From: Amycolatopsis umgeniensis
Lineage (GTDB): Bacteria; Actinomycetota; Actinomycetes; Mycobacteriales; Pseudonocardiaceae
Direction: 5' to 3'
Length of the DNA stretch: 64,000 bases
NCBI RefSeq assembly: GCF_014205155.1
Contig: NZ_JACHMX010000001.1
Coordinates: 558,001 to 622,000 of the forward strand
Positions 62,217 to 64,000 of the stretch are shown here, piece after piece. The notes below the pieces were generated by a model. That model was not told where the DNA came from and did not search any database. It saw only the letters and a program-made list of their open reading frames with translations. The translations under genes and the position numbers were made by a program. The stretch's first letter is position 1. Each line of letters starts with the position of its first letter.

Positions 62217-62382
62217 TCAGCCGACCTCGGCCATGACCTCGTCGGAGACGCGGAATCCGGCGCAGTGCGAAACGTTCTGCACGTCATCACGAGCAACCGT
62301 CAGCCGACCTCGGCCATGACCTCGTCGGAGACGCGGAATCCGGCGCAGTGCGTAACGTTCTGCACGTCATCACGAGCAACCG
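62217..62382 (-). repeat. Two 83-bp tandem copies related to the 3' end of yebC
   Basis: Copies at 62217-62299 and 62300-62382 differ at one base (A62270 versus T62353) and abut the real yebC end at 62383. Each repeats the last 34 bases of yebC exactly, including its stop codon, and matches the next 50 bases partly. Read in the yebC direction each could encode DDVQNV...SDEVMAEVG then a stop, as in yebC, but with THCAGFR instead of YANFD between. The 83-bp period breaks frame between copies. Confidence 0.85.
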
Positions 62383-63132
62383 TCAGCCGACCTCGGCCAT
62401 GACCTCGTCGGAGACGTCGAAGTTCGCGTAAACGTTCTGGACGTCGTCGCAATCTTCGAGGGCGTCGATGAGCTTGAAGACCTTCTTCGCACCGTCGACG
62501 TCCAGCGGGACGCTGACCGACGGCAGGAACGTGAGATCCGCGGACTCGTACTCGAAACCGGCCTCCTGCAAGGCTTTCCGGACCGGGACGAGGTCGGTGG
62601 CCTCGGAAACGATCTCGAAGTTCTCGTCGAGGTCGTTGACCTCTTCGGCGCCCGCGTCGAGTACGGCCATGAGGACGTCGTCCTCGGCGGCGTCACCCTT
62701 GGGCATGATCACGACGCCCTTGCGGTTGAACATGTAGGAGACCGAACCCGGGTCGGCGAGCGAGCCGTTGTTCCGGGTGAGCGCGGTCCGGACCTCCATG
62801 GCGGCGCGGTTCTTGTTGTCGGTGAGGCATTCGATCAGCACGGCCACACCGTTCGGGCCGTAGCCTTCGTAGGTGATGGTCTGCCAGTCGGCGCCGCCCG
62901 CTTCTTCACCGGCGCCGCGTTTGCGGGCGCGCTCGATGTTGTCCTGCGGGACGGAGTTCTTCTTGGCCTTCTGGATGGCGTCGTAGAGCGTCGGGTTGCC
63001 ATCGGGGTCACCACCCCCGGTCCGGCCCGCCACCTCGATGTTCTTGATCAACCGGGCGAAGAGCTTGCCGCGCTTCGCGTCCAGGTTGGCCTTCTTGTGC
63101 TTCGTGGTGGCCCACTTGGAGTGGCCGCTCAT
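62383..63132 (-). CDS. yebC: YebC/PmpR-family protein
   Basis: A 249-residue protein with the family N-terminus [30 protein letters not shown]. It has [55 protein letters not shown] and the three-domain length. Members act as transcription factors or, as recently shown for YebC, relieve ribosome stalling at proline-rich stretches. Encoded 51 bp after pdxT in the same direction. Confidence 0.94.
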   Translation of the reverse strand: MSGHSKWATTKHKKANLDAKRGKLFARLIKNIEVAGRTGGGDPDGNPTLYDAIQKAKKNSVPQDNIERARKRGAGEEAGGADWQTITYEGYGPNGVAVLIECLTDNKNRAAMEVRTALTRNNGSLADPGSVSYMFNRKGVVIMPKGDAAEDDVLMAVLDAGAEEVNDLDENFEIVSEATDLVPVRKALQEAGFEYESADLTFLPSVSVPLDVDGAKKVFKLIDALEDCDDVQNVYANFDVSDEVMAEVG

Positions 63133-63183
63133 CTCTCCTCCATCTACTCCTGTGCCCGCCGCTGAGCACAGTGTCGGTTTTGC

Positions 63184-63813
63184 TTAAGCCTGCCGCACGA
63201 GGTCGACGAACAGCCTGTGCACGCGCTCGTCCCCGGTGAGTTCGGGGTGGAACGACGTGGCGAGAACCGCCCCCTGCCGGACCGCGACGATCCTAGCGGC
63301 CGCGTCGTCCGACCCCGGCATTTCGGGGACACTGGCGAGTACCTCCACCCCGTCGCCCGCCTTTTCGACCCACGGGGCACGGATGAACACAGCGTGCACC
63401 GGGCCGCCTTCGATACCGGTGAAGTCGAGGTCGGCTTCGAACGAGTCCACCTGCCGCCCGAACGCGTTGCGCCGGACGACGACGTCGAGTCCGCCGAGTT
63501 GCCGCTGGTCGGGGCGTCCGTCGAGGGCCTGCCGGGCGAGCAGGATCATCCCCGCGCACGAGCCGAACGCGGGCAGCCCGTCCGCGATGCGCTGCTGCAG
63601 GGGTTCGAGCAGCTCGAAGCTCTCGAGCAGCCTCGACATGGTGGTCGACTCGCCGCCCGGCAGCACCAGACCGTCCACTTCGGACAGTTCACTCGCGCGG
63701 CGGACCGGCAGCGCACGGGCACCGGCGCGTTCCACCATCGCGGCGTGCTCCCGCACGTCACCCTGCAGTGCGAGCACGCCGACCACCGGCCGTGCCCCCG
63801 TCGCGATCGCCAC
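63184..63813 (-). CDS. pdxT: Pyridoxal 5'-phosphate synthase glutaminase subunit
   Basis: A 209-residue class I glutaminase. [37 protein letters not shown] and [11 protein letters not shown] (nucleophilic Cys) are diagnostic; the His-Glu pair is in [16 protein letters not shown]. It releases ammonia for PdxS, whose gene would be expected beyond the right edge. GTG start at 63813. The pdxT-yebC order is typical of actinobacteria. Confidence 0.94.
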   Translation of the reverse strand: MAIATGARPVVGVLALQGDVREHAAMVERAGARALPVRRASELSEVDGLVLPGGESTTMSRLLESFELLEPLQQRIADGLPAFGSCAGMILLARQALDGRPDQRQLGGLDVVVRRNAFGRQVDSFEADLDFTGIEGGPVHAVFIRAPWVEKAGDGVEVLASVPEMPGSDDAAARIVAVRQGAVLATSFHPELTGDERVHRLFVDLVRQA

Positions 63814-63867
63814 CCGACCTCCCGAAAGACGTTCCCCCCAGCTTAGGCGCCCCGGGGAACGGCCTGG

Positions 63868-63999
63868 TCAGGGGACCCCGGCGAGCCGCAGCAGGGCGGC
63901 GGTCGCGGCGGCCGCCACGACGACCAGCGCGAACGGCGCCTTGCGCCAGGCCAGCACGCCGCCGACGAGGACACCGGCGGGCCGGGCGAATCCGGCGAA
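63868..63999 (-). CDS. Partial AzlD-like branched-chain amino-acid transport protein (C-terminal end)
   Basis: The window edge cuts a leftward gene; only its last 43 codons are visible, reading ARPAGVLVGGVLAWRKAPF then LVVVAAAATAALLRL and a stop. The two short hydrophobic helices resemble the C-terminus of AzlD-type subunits that pair with AzlC to export branched-chain amino acids. Identification rests on a short piece and is tentative. Confidence 0.45.
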   Translation of the reverse strand, partial: FAGFARPAGVLVGGVLAWRKAPFALVVVAAAATAALLRLAGVP

Positions 64000-64000
64000 C

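Overview
The window is high-GC DNA with GTG/TTG starts, dense overlapping operons and actinobacterial family members throughout (a DinB2-type polymerase, a conservon, DUF3040 and DUF2795 proteins, an AfsR-like regulator). Gene order at the right end matches the conserved actinobacterial block pdxT-yebC-ruvCAB-yajC-secDF-apt-relA. I infer a Pseudonocardiaceae-type actinomycete, probably Amycolatopsis-like; this rests on gene content, not on a database match. The left half is a mosaic of accessory and stress genes; the right quarter (51.9-63.8 kb) is core housekeeping.

0.3-12.1 kb: an oxalate/formate catabolic regulon. A GntR/FCD regulator converges on a leftward operon of TPP-dependent lyase/decarboxylase (oxalyl-CoA decarboxylase position), formyl-CoA transferase Frc, a fused NDP-forming acyl-CoA synthetase and an OFA-type transporter. 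A divergent sucC-sucD pair and a second OFA-type transporter translationally coupled to fdhD complete it. Near-identical candidate operators (ATTG[C/T]ATAC...GTATG) lie at both structural promoters, and a related motif precedes the regulator. Oxalate would be imported, activated to its CoA thioester, decarboxylated to formyl-CoA and released as formate, which an FdhD-dependent formate dehydrogenase encoded elsewhere could oxidise.

12.1-22.0 kb: assorted genes: two GNAT acetyltransferases, an epoxide hydrolase pseudogene, a MerR regulator with a palindromic operator, an alpha/beta hydrolase, a LysE exporter, a MetE-like enzyme, small DUF proteins and DinB2 with a non-aromatic steric gate. Then comes sahH under a strong candidate SAH riboswitch whose pseudoknot strand is shared with a terminator.

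22.0-34.7 kb: small stress-type proteins, Ku, a conservon (cvnA-D homologues) ending in a styrene-monooxygenase-like flavoprotein, a probably leaderless tetR heading an operon for an asymmetric heterodimeric ABC exporter, and a LigD-like protein with an intact phosphoesterase domain but a ligase domain lacking its catalytic lysine.

34.3-46.8 kb: STAS protein, CYTH-CHAD protein, XRE/DUF5753 regulator, erythromycin-esterase-family protein, AfsR-like regulator, a divergent DJ-1/GlxA pair, a YibE/F membrane protein and several small or hypothetical proteins.

46.2-63.8 kb: MBL hydrolase and divergent cyclophilin. Between cyclophilin and relA sit a LysM-like membrane protein, a crotonase lacking both classical glutamates, and a secreted metzincin. 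The core block follows. Just downstream of yebC there are two extra 83-bp tandem copies of its 3' end. Long hairpins, several sharing a GAAGGCC stem, occupy many gene ends.
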